In this document: one piece after another, positions 34,922 to 46,187 of the stretch
Layout: the number at the start of each line of letters is the position of its first letter
How positions within the stretch are numbered: position 1 is the stretch's first letter
DNA from: Calamus simplicifolius
Taxonomy: Eukaryota > Streptophyta > Magnoliopsida > Arecales > Arecaceae
Direction of reading: 5' to 3'
Assembly: GCA_900491605.1 (NCBI GenBank)
Contig: UESW01004996.1
Span: forward strand, 254,467-318,466
DNA length: 64,000 bases
Notes under the pieces: model-generated
The model's database searches: none
What the model saw: only the letters and a program-made list of their open reading frames with translations
What the model was told of the DNA's origin: nothing
Program-made: the position numbers and the translations under genes

Positions 34922-35029
34922 ACCTTTTCCTTTCGCACGTGTATCTCTTTTTGTTATTTTGCTTCTGTTTTTGAAGTGCCAGTTTTTTTCGATGTATCGT
35001 TGTCTTTGTATTTTCTCCAATGCATAAAC

Positions 35030-35785
35030 CTCTCGTATACATTGGATCGAAGGGGGCAGGGTGAAGACTCGGTCTTGTCGAGATATGCAAACAGTCATTA
35101 GGGTACCCCTTAACCAAGGGAGATATGTAGATGGCCGTATCTGGTACTTTCATGTTGAGGGCATTTTAGAGATTTAACTCTTCGCCAAATGGTTCGGTTT
35201 AAGCCTGCTGATGTGCATCAGATTACGTTGGCTCTTTAAGGGTAGAGAGCATGATTTATCTTAGGCTGGAACAAGGCCTGGGTAGCTTTGCTGGCTTTTG
35301 ATGGGAGTTTGGTCATGCCGAATATCCCCGAAAGCTTTTACTTGATTCATTGGCATGGTTCGGTCATGTCGAAGCTTGAAAAAATCACTCAGTCCTGCTG
35401 AGGCTTGGAAAATTGCTAGGTCCTTCCGAAACTTGGAAAGTGATTATATTTCACTTGGCGCTACCAAGGTATGGAGATATCGCTCAGCCCTGCTGCGGTT
35501 TGAAAAGCCATGGTTTGAAAAAATACCACTTGGTCTTGAAGAAAGATTATATTTCATTTGGTACTGCTAAGGACGAAGAGAATCCCTTGGACATACCAAG
35601 TCTTTGTTGATATTTAGCTTGGCCCTTGGACCTGCCGAGGGTGCTCTGACATACCGAGTCTTTGTTGATATTTAGCTCGGCCCTCGGACCTGCCGAGGAT
35701 GCTCGGACATACCGAGTCTTGATATTTAGCTCAATCCTCGGACCCGTCGAGGGTGCTCGGACATACTGAGTCTTTGTTAATGGAC
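35030..35785 (-). repeat. Minisatellite 1 of element 1
   Basis: The 35030-35590 part is a degenerate array of about 30-bp units. The 35595-35785 part is a cleaner array with a period near 60-69 bp (GCTCGGACATACCGAGTC and CTCGGACCTGCCGAGG). The units again contain CTCGG...CCGAG inverted repeats. The array sits directly after integrase in element order, as in element 2. Confidence 0.7.
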
Positions 35786-36029
35786 CCGTGGGTTGGTAGC
35801 CAGGTAGAACTGTCTCCTATCAAAAGGCTTTAGGGAAAATTGATCAGAGCACAAACATCACAATAATAATAATAAAAATATCTTGTCATTGCAAGTAGGA
35901 TGAGTTCAGTGGGAGCGTACCCTACTGATGATATATCCAGAGGTTGTCTGAATTTCATGTTCGAAATATATTTTCCATTCAGATCCTAAAGTCTGTAGGT
36001 GCCTGATCTGATGACCTTCACAATTTGAT

Positions 36030-37080
36030 AAGGGCTTTCCCAATTTGGAGATAGCTTTCCTTGTTCTAATTGTTTGGAGACAGACGCCTTGCGGAGTACA
36101 AGGGTACTGGAAGAAAGGACTTTCCTTTGACTCGGGAGGAATGGTAACGAGCGACTCTTTGCTGATAGGCTATCATTCAGATTCGGGTCTTCTTTCTGAC
36201 TTTTTCTATCAAGTCGAGATTGGTTTGGAGCTTCTCGTCGTTCGACTCCGAATAACTTTCCATCCATGGCGATGGTAGCCCTATCTTTACAGGAACGATA
36301 GCTTCTATGCCGAAGGCCATTTTGAAAGAAGTCTCGCATGTGGGAACCCTCTGGATGGTCCGATAGGCCCACAAGATGTGATGAAGCTCCTCCGCCCATT
36401 TGCCTCATGCCCTGTTGAGCCGGGCCTTAAATCCTTGTAGCAAGGTTTGGTTGGTCACCTCAGCCTCTCCATTGGCTTCGGGGTGGCCGACCAATGTGAG
36501 CAGATGATAGATGCCATGATCTTCGCAGAATTCTTGGAACTTGGGATTGTCAAACTGTCTTTCATTGTCGGTGATAATAGTGTGTGGAAAGCCGAACCGA
36601 CAAATGATGGATCTCCATATGAAATCCCTAGCCCGAGCCTCAGTTATCTGAGCGACTGCCTCGGCCTCTTGGTAAAATAGTCGATCGCTACGAACAGAAA
36701 CTTTCTTTGTCTCGTGGCAAGAGGAAAAGGTCTGAGGATGTCCATCCCCCACTTGGCGAAAGGCCAAGCGGATAATACAAGTGTCAAATGAGTAGAGGGG
36801 AGCCTCTGTATGTTGGAACATCGTTGACATGAGTCACAGGTTCAGAAAAGATCATCGGCATCCTTCTGCATTGTTGGCTAATAGTACCCCTGGTGCAACA
36901 CCTTGTGGCATAAGGCTCGGTCGCCAAGATGATTGCCACACATGCCCTCATGGACTTTTCGAAGAGCATAATCGGTCTCTGACGGACGAAGGCACTTAAG
37001 TAACGGCATGGAGAAAGACCGCTTGCATAGCTGATTATCGAGTAGGATATATAGTGAGACGCCTGCATTTTCAATCTCCT
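36030..37080 (-). pseudogene. Integrase of Tat element 1
   Basis: The region includes a degenerate N-terminal zinc-binding part. The catalytic core has D in AIDYFTK (about 36683), D in TDNERQFDNP (about 36568) and E in HPEANGEAE (about 36462). The last two are separated by 35 residues, the D-35-E spacing of retroviral-type integrases. The C-terminal part carries the GPY/F-like block LSPNWESPYQIVKV (about 36030). No chromodomain follows, in line with the Tat lineage. Frame changes occur between the core and the C-terminal part, so the enzyme is not intact. Confidence 0.82.
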
Positions 37081-37249
37081 TGCATCCTTTCTGTCAGCCG
37101 AGAGCTACCCTTCTTTAAGATACTTGAGAATTGGATCGAACTAGGATGGTTCGACCTTAATTTGCATCACTCGATCAGTGTCGGCGATACTGGGCTTTTT
37201 CAGGACCTTCAGGTAAAATTTTCGCTCGAGATCCATTGAATCTGTGGTT

Positions 37250-37640
37250 GCCAAGCAGGATAAAAGGTCAGCCCGCATATTCTCAGCCCTCGGAATCTGA
37301 ATAACTTTAAGTTTAGAAAAGCAAGAAGACAAATCGCGCACCTTTTGGAGATACCGAACCATGTTCGGCTCTCGAGCCTCGAATTCCTTCCGCACGTGGC
37401 CGGCCACTAGCTGAGAGTCGATGTAGGCATTCAGTTTCTTGACTTTGAGACCTCGGACGATTCGAAGTCCAACAAGCAGGGTCTCATACTCTGCTTCATT
37501 ATCAGAGGCTGAAAAGGAGAAGCGGATGCCATACTCGAAGGTTGCACTCTCTGGACTGGTAAGGACCAAGCCGGTGCCAGAACCATTTGTGTTGGACAAT
37601 CTATCTACATGAAGCAGCCACAGAGCGTCGGTCCTCGGTT
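37250..37640 (-). pseudogene. Second RNase H domain (Tat-specific), element 1
   Basis: Reading gives NGSGTGLVLTSPE, FSASDNEAEYETLLVGL, NAYIDSQLVAGHV and ENMRADLLSCLAT. These show the acidic positions expected of an RNase H fold (E in NEAEYE, D in YIDSQ, D in RADLLS). It is separate from the RNase H fused to reverse transcriptase. An additional RNase H between it and integrase is a known trait of Tat elements. The frame is open over about 150 codons and is the best preserved part of pol. Confidence 0.8.
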
Positions 37641-37779
37641 GTTCAGAGGTATCTAGAGTGGAACCATCCTCAGGAATGGTGCACTTAAGGAGAAAATCTG
37701 CTAGAATTTGGGCTTTAATGCTAGACGTGGCTGATATCGGATATCATGCTCACTTAGTTCAACAGTTATTTTGATCATT

Positions 37780-39050
37780 CTTCTTGATCTCTTCGGACAA
37801 TGAACGATTGATTTGATAGGCTGATCGGTCAAGACTATCATGGCATGTGCTTGAAAATAGGGGCGCAACTTTCAAGCATAGGTGATCAAGGCCAACACCA
37901 TCTTCTCAATTCGGATGTACCTTGTTTCGGCATTCCGAAGTATCTTGCTGATATAATAAATCAGTTTCTGAATTTTTCTCTCTTTCCAAATGAGCACAGA
38001 CCCGACAATGCCTTTTGATACCGTCAGATATGGATATAGCATCTTTTTGGGCCTTGGACTAGTAAGACGAGGTGGTGAACCGAGGTATTTCTTGAGATCT
38101 TCGAAAATTTCTGATAGTCCGAAGTTCACTGAAAGTTTTTAGCCGACTGAAGTGCCTTAAAGAAGGGCAAACATCTCTCGACCGATCGAGCAACAAAGCG
38201 GTTGAGGGACGCTATTCTTTCGATAAGACGTTGCACTTTTTGACTGATCCTGGAGGCGCCATTTGCTGCAGGGCTCGAATTTTTTATGGATTTGCTTCAA
38301 TGCCTCATTGAGAGACCATGAAGCCCAAGAACTTCCTAGAGTTGACTCCGAAGGCACATTTGGTTGGATTAAGCTTCATCTGATACCTTCGTAGTGTGGC
38401 GAAGCTTTCTATAAGATCATCAACATGTTGGGATGCTTTCTTGCTTTTAACCACCATATCATCAACATAAACCTTCATGTTCTGATTGATTTGTTCTTTA
38501 AAAACCGTATTAATCAGCCTCTAGTATGTCGCGCCTATATTTTTTAAACTAAAAGGCATGATTCGGTAATAATAAGTACCTCGGTCGGTTATGAAGGCGG
38601 TCTTTTTTCATCTTTGGGTGTCATTCGAATATGATTGTAGCCCGAATAAGCATCCATAAAAGTCAACATTTGGTGGCCCGAGGTAGCATCCATAAGCTGG
38701 TCAATCCGAGGCAGAGGAAAACTGTCCTTTGGACAAGCTTTGTTGAGGTCCGTGAAGTCGATGTAGATTCTTCATTTGCCGTTCGATTACTTTACCATGA
38801 CAATATTTGCTAACCAGTTGGGATAGTTCACTTCCCGAATGAAGTTGGCTTTGATGAGCTTATCAACTTCCTCTTCAATAGCCTTCTGACACTCAGGAGC
38901 AAAGCTTCTTTATTTCTGCTTGATCGGCCGAAACATCTCGTCCACATTGAGGCGATGGACGAGGACATCTGGGTCAGTCCTTGGCATATCCGAAGCAGAC
39001 CAAGCAAAGACGTCAGCATTTCTTCGAAGAAATTCAACCAAATCTTACCG
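37780..39050 (-). pseudogene. Reverse transcriptase and RNase H of Tat element 1
   Basis: The reverse transcriptase catalytic box YVDD lies at 38458-38469 on the minus strand, within KVYVDDMVVKSKKAS. It is preceded by ITDRGTYYYRIMPF and followed by MKLNPTKCAFGV. The RNase H part (38129-37780) includes KGIVGSVLIW and AETRYIRIEKMVLAL. Several stops and shifts interrupt the frame, for example after FRPIKQK near 38911 and in KNIGATY*R near 38520. Confidence 0.85.
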
Positions 39051-39399
39051 AGGCTTTTCTTTTAGTTGTGACCCGATCCTTATGGTTCGGTCAGGCCGAG
39101 CTTCATCAAGTGGCACCTCCTCAAGTTCCTTGGCTGGTTCTCCCCGTTGCTCAGCAAAATCCTCTCGAGCATCTAGCCCATCATCCTCAGGCTTTCTAAA
39201 CTGAAGGTCGGTAACAAAGCAGTATCGGGCTATGGCCTGATTTCCTCGGACAACTCCAACTCCCCATTCGGTGGGAAATTTCATGGCGAGATGAGGAATA
39301 GAGATAATAGCTTTGAGGGACATTTGTCCTGGCCTGCCAAGGATGGCGTTGTAGGAGGATCAAAGCTTAGTTACCAGGAAGTCCATGTGAACAGTGGCT

Positions 39400-39638
39400 A
39401 TGCTAGGCCAAGTGCCTGCTCAGACTACTAAGGTGACGACCCCCTCGAGGATAATGGCGTCACCAGTAAAACCCACTAGGGTGGAGTCTATGGTTTGAAG
39501 GTTTTTCACTCGCAATTTCATCCTTACAAAGGCATCAAAGTATAAAACATTAACAGAGCTTCCATTATCAATCAAAATACGGTGTACATCATAGTCGTTC
39601 ATATTAAGAGCTACAACCAAAGCATCATCATGCAGATA
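39400..39638 (-). pseudogene. Aspartic protease of Tat element 1
   Basis: The active-site region reads RILIDNGSSVNVLYF, with the catalytic Asp and the DxGSS pattern kept. Downstream is RMKLRVKNLQTIDSTLVGF. It follows the in-frame UAG at 39639-39641 in the same frame as the gag C-terminus. The domain itself appears intact, unlike its counterpart in element 2. Confidence 0.82.
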
Positions 39639-39641
39639 CTA
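39639..39641 (-). other. In-frame UAG between gag and protease, element 1
   Basis: The minus strand reads ...GAGATA TAG TATCTG.... The frame upstream (SFSDEDLREI) and downstream (YLHDDALVVALNMNDYD) is the same, so only this codon separates gag from pol. Element 2 has TAG at the identical alignment position. Confidence 0.85.
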
Positions 39642-41292
39642 TATCTCTCGGAGGTCCTCATCAGAAAAAGAAAGCTTGCTGGTTCGGGCCTTCTTTGATG
39701 GATTTTCTTCTTCATCTTGTCGAGCCGATGAGGAACTGATTGTTGCTATCATATTAACATTGCCAACAACCGGTGGGTTCGGCAGAGGAGGTTGGTGAGG
39801 CTCAGGCTGACGGTCTCCTTCGTTGTTCGGCTTAAGGACTCTTCTAAATCGGTTCAGCCTGCCCCATCGGATGAGTTGCTCAATCTCATTCCGAAACTGC
39901 CAGCACTCGGTGTCGTGCCCATGGTTCCAATGGAATGACAATACTTGGTCATATCCCTCCAGGCCCCATTCCCTCGGAGAGGTGGCGGTCTAGGAATTTG
40001 GCACTCGATTTTCATTAGGACTTTTGCCCTTGGTGCAGTGAGTGGGATGCACTGATTGAACCTTCGGACCGGGCTTCGGGTACATTCTTTGGATTATGGC
40101 AGAAGAATTCTTTGACGGCGAGGCAGGCTAGCACGGCGGAGGGATCGACTCCTCTTCAAGCCCTTAGATTCTCTTTTTTATGACTGCTCTGCTCGGGCTA
40201 ACCTCCGCGACTCCATCCTGGCGTATTTGTCCCCCAAAGCCATTATGTTGGAGAGGCTCTTCAGATAATTGACCTCCAAAGCTAGATAGAAGTCCTCCTT
40301 TGACACTTCGCCCGTCAAGGCGGACATGGCTACCTCATGATTAAGGTTGTCTACCTCTAGCATGATCGTGTTGAATCGACTGAGATAACTCTTCAAGGAT
40401 TCTCCCTCTCGTTGCTTGACCTCGGAAAGAGAATCAGATCTTCGTCGGTGGCGATGGCTACTGACAAACTAGCTGATAAATAGGTAGCTCAGCTCATCAA
40501 AAGAATTGATGGAACCTGGCTTCAGGCTATTAAACCAGGTTCTCGTGGACCCCCTAAGAGTAGAGGAAAATGCTCTACACAAGATCATATCCGACAGCTC
40601 CGTGGAACATCATGATGGATTGAAAGCTGCTCAGATGATCATTGGGATCGGTGGATCCATGATACGGTTCGATGGTGGGAAGCTTGACATGGAAAGGGAT
40701 CACTTTCCGCATGATATCCTTGAAGAAGGGGATGCCCTGTTCGGTCTTCGATTAAGGCTGTGGAGCTTGCTTGGCAGCATTTAGCTCTTGGTGCCACTCT
40801 TGGCGCATCTCCTATATTTGTCGCCAGATTACCTCATCTCGGGCGGTAGGGGAGACTTATTGAGGAGAATGAGATAACGACATCGAGTCGTGGCGAGATG
40901 ACATCGAGGAGAGAGAGCGAGCTCGCCAAGATCTAGGCGAGCTCCTTCTCCCAGCTCTCAATGGCGCTTTCCCTTGTGTTGTTGTGGATGGCCCGCGACC
41001 TCGGGAGGGTTAGAAGAAGAGATCGCCGGCTGAGCAGGGATGACAACTCCATCAGGGAGTTGCAGGATAGGTGCAGCTGGACAGGGAGCCTCATGGAGCC
41101 CTTGAACTAGCTGAGCTAGAGTTTGGACTTACTAAACCAACGTGGCGAACTGGTCCTGGGTCACCATGGTCGTTGGCAGCAAAGGAGTCTCGGTTGGTGG
41201 GGGGTGTGGAGGCGCCATATTATTTGGGGATCAGGCCTCTGGAAAGTAGTCTGATCCTAAGCATCAGAGGTGGCTTTCCTCCGATTAGCCAT
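39642..41292 (-). pseudogene. gag of Tat element 1
   Basis: The start ATG at 41292 opens MANRRKATS, matched by MVNQRKATS in element 2. The capsid-like retrotransposon gag domain includes GSTRTWFNSLKPGS, SYLSRFNTIMLEVDNL and DFYLALEVNYLKSL (about 40590-40250). The C-terminal part FHWNHGHDTECWQFRNEIEQ (about 39935) is a degenerate Cys/His knuckle of the C-H-H-C type usual in Tat gag proteins, with its first Cys lost. Stops and shifts are frequent in the first 700 bp, so no full Gag can be made. Confidence 0.75.
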
Positions 41293-41351
41293 TGAGGGGT
41301 TCTTTTGAATTCAAGCCTTGTCTCCTGGATTACAAGTTTATCGGAGTTGAG

Positions 41352-41369
41352 GCCCTTCCTCCAGCGCCA
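41352..41369 (-). promoter_or_regulatory. Primer binding site of Tat element 1
   Basis: The minus strand reads TGGCGCTGGAGGAAGGGC, three bases (GAT) after the LTR end ...GGCAACA. Element 2 has TGGCACTAGAGGAAGGGC with the same GAT spacer. It would pair with the 3' end of a host tRNA ending in CCA. I do not assign the tRNA. Confidence 0.8.
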
Positions 41370-41372
41370 ATC

Positions 41373-42391
41373 TGTTGCCGCAAAAATCTATTATCCGACT
41401 CGGGTGCGGCCCACCTTTGGATTCGGATGCTGATCTTTTGCCCGGATGAAACCTGCAAGACAGTCCTCACGCAGAGAGTGTCGGAGGTGGCCCTCTGCGG
41501 AAGACCCTTCGATGCTCAAGTCAGTAGAGATTCACAACAAGCAGATATGAGGAGAAGGTTTCGTAGAAAAGTCCCTCAAGAATGGTCTCTCGAGGAGCCG
41601 GGAAGCTCTGTTTGATCTTTAACGGTTATTTTTCTCAGTGAAAGAGTGAGCGTACCTGAAGGAATTTCGAAAAGAGTATTTATAAACTATCTGAGTGTTA
41701 GCGATTTGTTCACCTGATTCTTCGAATGTGTCTTAAGAGATGAAAAATCGGAATGATGGGAACCTGATTCGAATCAAGTTTGTTACAAGGCCGGCAAGAT
41801 TCGAATCTTGTTCGTTACGAGGATCGACGGCTGAAGAGGCTGGTTCAAAGCTTTGAGATTCGGTTATTCTGTTATCTGGTTATTTATAGGCAACAGGCTA
41901 TGCCTGGTTTGATTTTCCTTTTAAGGTGACGAGAGCTGGCATGGCCGGAGAATCATATTTGGCTTTTGGCTACTCTGAGCCTGCCAAGGCATGAGGATGG
42001 TTCGACCCTTTCGAGACGAGGAGATTGTCTTTTTTTGAACACAACGTATGGTAGATCTGAGGCCAAGGGGAGCTATGGAGTTCGAGGCCGAGGGGAGCTC
42101 TGGAGTCCGAGGCCAAGGGAGACTCTGGGGTCCGAGGCCGAGGGAGACTCTGGAGTCCGAGGCCGAGGGGAGCTCTGGGGTTCGAGGCCTAGGCATAAGA
42201 ATGGTACGGGTCTGCCGAGACAAAGAGGTGGCTCAGCTCTGTTATGGTGGGGATGTGGCTTGGTCCTACCGAAACGAAAAAATTGTCTTTTTTTCGAGTA
42301 TGACATATGGTAGTCAAAAATCGAAAGTGATCTTAACCTTTTTGATACGTGTATGGATATTAATGCAATGATGATTTTACCCCTCATTAAT
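41373..42391 (-). repeat. 5' LTR of Tat element 1
   Basis: The left end on the plus strand is TGTTGCCGCAAAAATC. The right end is decayed (CCCTCATTAAT where the other LTR has TTCTCATCACA). TATA-like boxes (plus-strand TATTTATA) lie at 41677-41684 and 41881-41888. GAGGCCGAGGGGAGCTCT-type repeats occupy 42058-42190. The homologous LTR at 29110-30239 carries a 90-bp duplication missing here. Confidence 0.87.
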
Positions 42392-42609
42392 TCTATTAAA
42401 CAAGATTATCAAGGGATAAAAAAATTACTTCCTTTTTTGATTGCTAAACCATGGGAAAAGCTTTTTTTTTTCATTTTCATGATGGGTTTGAGATTCCTGG
42501 ATAATCATGAGAAAAATATTTCTTTGTTTTAGTTGATTGATGTTGAAAGCTTCGACTAGACAAGAGAGAGTGACTATTGTTTTCTGAAAAAGGCCAAACC
42601 AAATGCAAC
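42392..42609. other. DNA between the two Tat elements, possibly the right part of the split MITE
   Basis: This is an AT-rich 218-bp stretch ending CCAAACCAAATGCAAC. Its last five bases (GCAAC, 42605-42609) are the target duplication of element 2, repeated at 61918-61922. No coding region is present. Its end may be the right terminus of the MITE that starts at 28916. Confidence 0.5.
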
Positions 42610-42833
42610 TGATGCAAGGTAAAATCGTCATTGTGTTAATATCCGTGCATATGAAAAAAAGGCTAGAATCATTTTTGATTTATGACTCATCAGCTGTCAC
42701 GTTCAAAAAAAGATAGAATTGCTATGCCTCGGACAAACTCAACCACCCTCATAGCTCGACAGGATCGAACTATCTCCGTAGCTCGATAGGACCGAGTTAT
42801 CTGCATACCTCGAAAAGATCGAGCTATCTCTAT
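42610..42833 (+). repeat. 5' LTR of Tat element 2, first part
   Basis: It aligns with the start of the 3' LTR from 60836 (GCATTAATATCCATGCATATG-like region, then CAGCTGTCACGTTCA). It ends three bases into the fourth unit of the 27-bp LTR minisatellite (42750-42830 holds three units; the 3' LTR has eight). The hAT element interrupts it at 42834. Confidence 0.85.
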
Positions 42834-44221
42834 TAGGGGTGCAACTTGGGCTGGGTTCAACCCAAACCTGGCCCGTCAAATCCGAATTACAGCAGTGCTT
42901 GAACTTAGGTTTGCCCAACCCAAACCTGAAAGACCTGGGTTTAATCTGGACTGATTTATAATTGATTCGGGTTCAGGTTGACTACAACCCAAACCCAGGA
43001 TAACCTGAACTCGCAAGGCCGCAACGGCAGGCCCACTGGCCCACAGCTCGTTCGCGGTTGCTAATTGCCTTATTTTCTTTGCTCGCTTGCTTGCCCTCAA
43101 CAGTCAACCCTAACCCTAGCTCCCAACCTTTCATTCATTTTTGCCGCTCGTCTTTGTCAGACCTAGGGGAGCTGCTAGATCTTTTCGATCATCACTGGAG
43201 CGCAACGAAATCTACAAGTAATTTTCCAATCATCACCTATATGTATCCTTGTTCTATTTAGGTTAGTTAGAAACATACCTGGAACTCTTAAGGTGCTGTG
43301 GGTTAAGTCTTGCTGGAACCATCGCCGGCGAAGAGATGGTGACGACGTTCGGATGGATCTAGATCTCTAGATCTAGTTTCCGGCAAGGGTGGGAAGCCAT
43401 GGCTGACTTCCAATGATGGTCGGGCTCCATTGAAGATAAGAGGACTGCAGGTCTTCTAGTCAGATCTGGCTGACTTCGGGTTCCTGTTTCTTGAATTAGT
43501 GTCGAGGTTGCTCTTTCTTGAATTAGGGTCGAGCTTGGTGTTTCTTTAACTAGTGTCGAGTTTCTATTTCTTGAATTAGGGTCCAAGTTGTTGTTTCTTG
43601 AACTACCATCGACTTTCTGTTTCTTGAATTAGCGTTTAGTTGAATAACTAGTGCGGTGAGCAATGTTGGATATGTTTCAAATCCTGTGTGTTTTTTCTTC
43701 TCCTTGTTTCCAGCGACGATATCTTGGAGTTTATTATCAAAATTTTATTATTATATTTTTTCTAAGAAATTTGGGGATCTTTTTCAAAGAAATTGTGTGA
43801 ATCTTGCTTTCGACTTTGTTTTATTTGATGCATATATAGTTTTCAAGTCGTCTTCCAGAGTTAGGAAGGTTGATGTACTAGATCTTAGAAAATGCCGTCA
43901 TGATTGAGAAGAGCCCTTTGTGATTTTTCGTATTCTAGCACAAAAATCATCAAATACCCCTTAAGTATGCCTGGATGCTTTCTAATGTAATTATTATTCT
44001 AATCTTGCTTTCTGTAGCTCTTTCTTCATGAGTAATGGTTATTAAAGGAAAGAGAAAGAATATTTTGATTGCTTTAAAAGTTTATCAGAAGAATTTTCTT
44101 AGGTAACCGCATCACTCTACATCGATGAGGTCCAAGTTTGGAATTTTTTCTGATGAAGCATCCAATAAGAGATTTTGATATTCATGTAAAGCTGGATGAA
44201 TATTATATTTTTGCACTATTT

Positions 44222-46187
44222 TGCAGAAACTAATCCGGGCAGCTTTAACAACACTGTTGCTGAGAAACAGGTTTCTTTTCTTGACCAAAATGGGACTGAA
44301 TATTTACTTACCCTATACTAGTTGGATGTAGTGTTTTTCCTGCAACTTTCAGCAATCAGTCTTCCATCTAAAGGTGATTCAAATATGAAATCCATGGCTT
44401 TTTTTAATTGCTAATTTCGAGCCTAATCATTATTAGATGTTGCTGGATGCTTTCAACAAATCCATTCAACCTGTCCTATATTTTCAACCTTTGTTACTAA
44501 ATTGTAAATGGTAGTTTTTGGGTTGACTTAGTGCAGGTGCTGAATCTAGCTGAATCATGTGATTGACAATAGAATATTATAGTTTGTTGAAATCTTGTGT
44601 TGTGATATCATCTTTGTGTGAGAGGGGTGGTGGCATTTATATCTCACGGTCCTTCTCTTAATATGTTTGTCTCAATGCATATGAAATTTAATATGCTGAA
44701 ATTGGTAGGGGATTGGTCATGTGATTAATATAGAATTGTAGAAATTTTATGAGATGAAAATAACCTTTATTGTGATTTTAAATAGTGGCCAGTAGACAAT
44801 AATGGTGCTGTTTGATCAGTGCAGTTAGCCTCTTTTATATTTAAGTGCATATAACTATGTAGAAGCCGTTGGCATTTTTTTCTGTAATTATTTTTATGTT
44901 ATCAAAGCTCTAAAATCCAACACTTAAAGACTATTGAGTACTTTGAAAATTTTTTTAGGTTGTCAAATATGGAGGATATAAATGTTGGGTAAGAAATTGA
45001 TGTAGAGGAAGAGATTAGTAGTGAGCCAATTAAAAGTGTTCCAACACCAATAGCTTCAAATATCATATATGTTACGAAGGTTCAGATGTAAATATTCCTT
45101 TGAGTAAAAAGAAAAAAACATACAAAATTTTATCACCTCTGATTTTGAAAGGATATGTGATAAAGAGGGGAAAGTAGAGTATGCTATTTGTAAGTATTGT
45201 TGCAGAAACTGATCCGAGCAGCTTTAGCAACATTGTTGCTGAGAAACATGTTTCTTTTCTTGACTAAAGTAGGACTGAATATTTACTTACCCTATACTAG
45301 TTGGATGTAGTGTTTTTCTTGCAACTTTCAGCAATCAGTCTTCCATCTAAAGATGATTCAAATATGAAATCCATGGCTTTTTTTAATTGCTAATTTCGAG
45401 CCTGATCATTATTAGATGTTGCTGGATGCTTTCAACAAATCCATTCAACTGTCATATATTTCCAATCTTTGTTACTAAATTGTAGATGGCAGTTTTGGGT
45501 TGACTGAGTGCAGGTGCTGAATCTAGCTGAATCATGTGATTGACAACATAATATTATAGTTTGTTGAAATCTTGTGTTGTGATATCATCTTTGTGTGAGA
45601 GGGGTGGTGGCATTTATATCTCCCGGCCTTTCTCTTAATATGTTTGTCTGAATGCATGTGAAATCTAATATGTTGAAATTGGCAGGGGATTGGTCATGTG
45701 ATTAATATAGAATTGTAGGAAATTTTATGAGATGAAAATAACCTTTACTGTGATTGTAAATAGTGGCCAGTAGACAATAATAGTGCTGTTTGATCAGTGC
45801 AATTAGCCTCTTTTATATTTAAGTGCATATAAACTATGTAGAAGCTGTTGGCATTTTTTTCTGTAATTTTTTTCAAGTTATCAAAGCTTTAAAATCCAAC
45901 ACTTAAGACTATTGAGTACTTTGAAAATTGTTTTTAGGTTGTCAAATATGGAGGATATAAATGTTGGGCAAGAAATTGATGTAGAGGAAGAGATTAGTAG
46001 TGAGCTAATTAAAAGTGCTCCAACACCAACAGCTTCAAATACCATAGATCTTACAGAAGGTTCAGATGTAAATATTCCTTTGAGCAAAAAGAAAAAAGCA
46101 TATAAAATTCCATCATCAGTCTGGGCTGATTTTGAAAGGATATGTGATAAAGAGGGGAAAGTAGAGTATGCTATTTGTAAGTATTGT
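44222..46187 (+). repeat. 979-bp tandem duplication within the hAT element
   Basis: 44222-45200 and 45201-46187 are direct repeats, both starting TGCAGAAACT(A/G)ATCCG. The unit includes intron-like leader and the first part of the transposase exon. The upstream coding copy is already dead: a CAA is now TAA early on and the frame is lost, while the downstream copy keeps the longer frame. Divergence between units is a few percent. Confidence 0.88.

Larger units (their letters stand above)
29110..42391 (-). mobile_element. Tat element 1: Ty3/gypsy retrotransposon on the minus strand
   Basis: The element is about 13.3 kb. In its own 5' to 3' order it has: 5' LTR 42391-41373, primer site 41369-41352, gag from 41292, protease, reverse transcriptase/RNase H, second RNase H, integrase ending near 36030, a minisatellite, antisense unit 2, a second minisatellite, the long antisense ORF, polypurine tract, 3' LTR 30239-29110. 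The extra RNase H, the lack of a chromodomain and an antisense ORF between pol and the 3' LTR are hallmarks of the Tat lineage. All frames contain stops or shifts. No target duplication is visible (ATTTT on the left, TCTAT on the right). Together with unequal LTRs this suggests recombination or end decay. Confidence 0.9.

Noticed and set aside
43058..43261. Short ORF in the hAT leader
   Set aside because: No transposase similarity. It lies upstream of the BED exon in leader or intron-like DNA.
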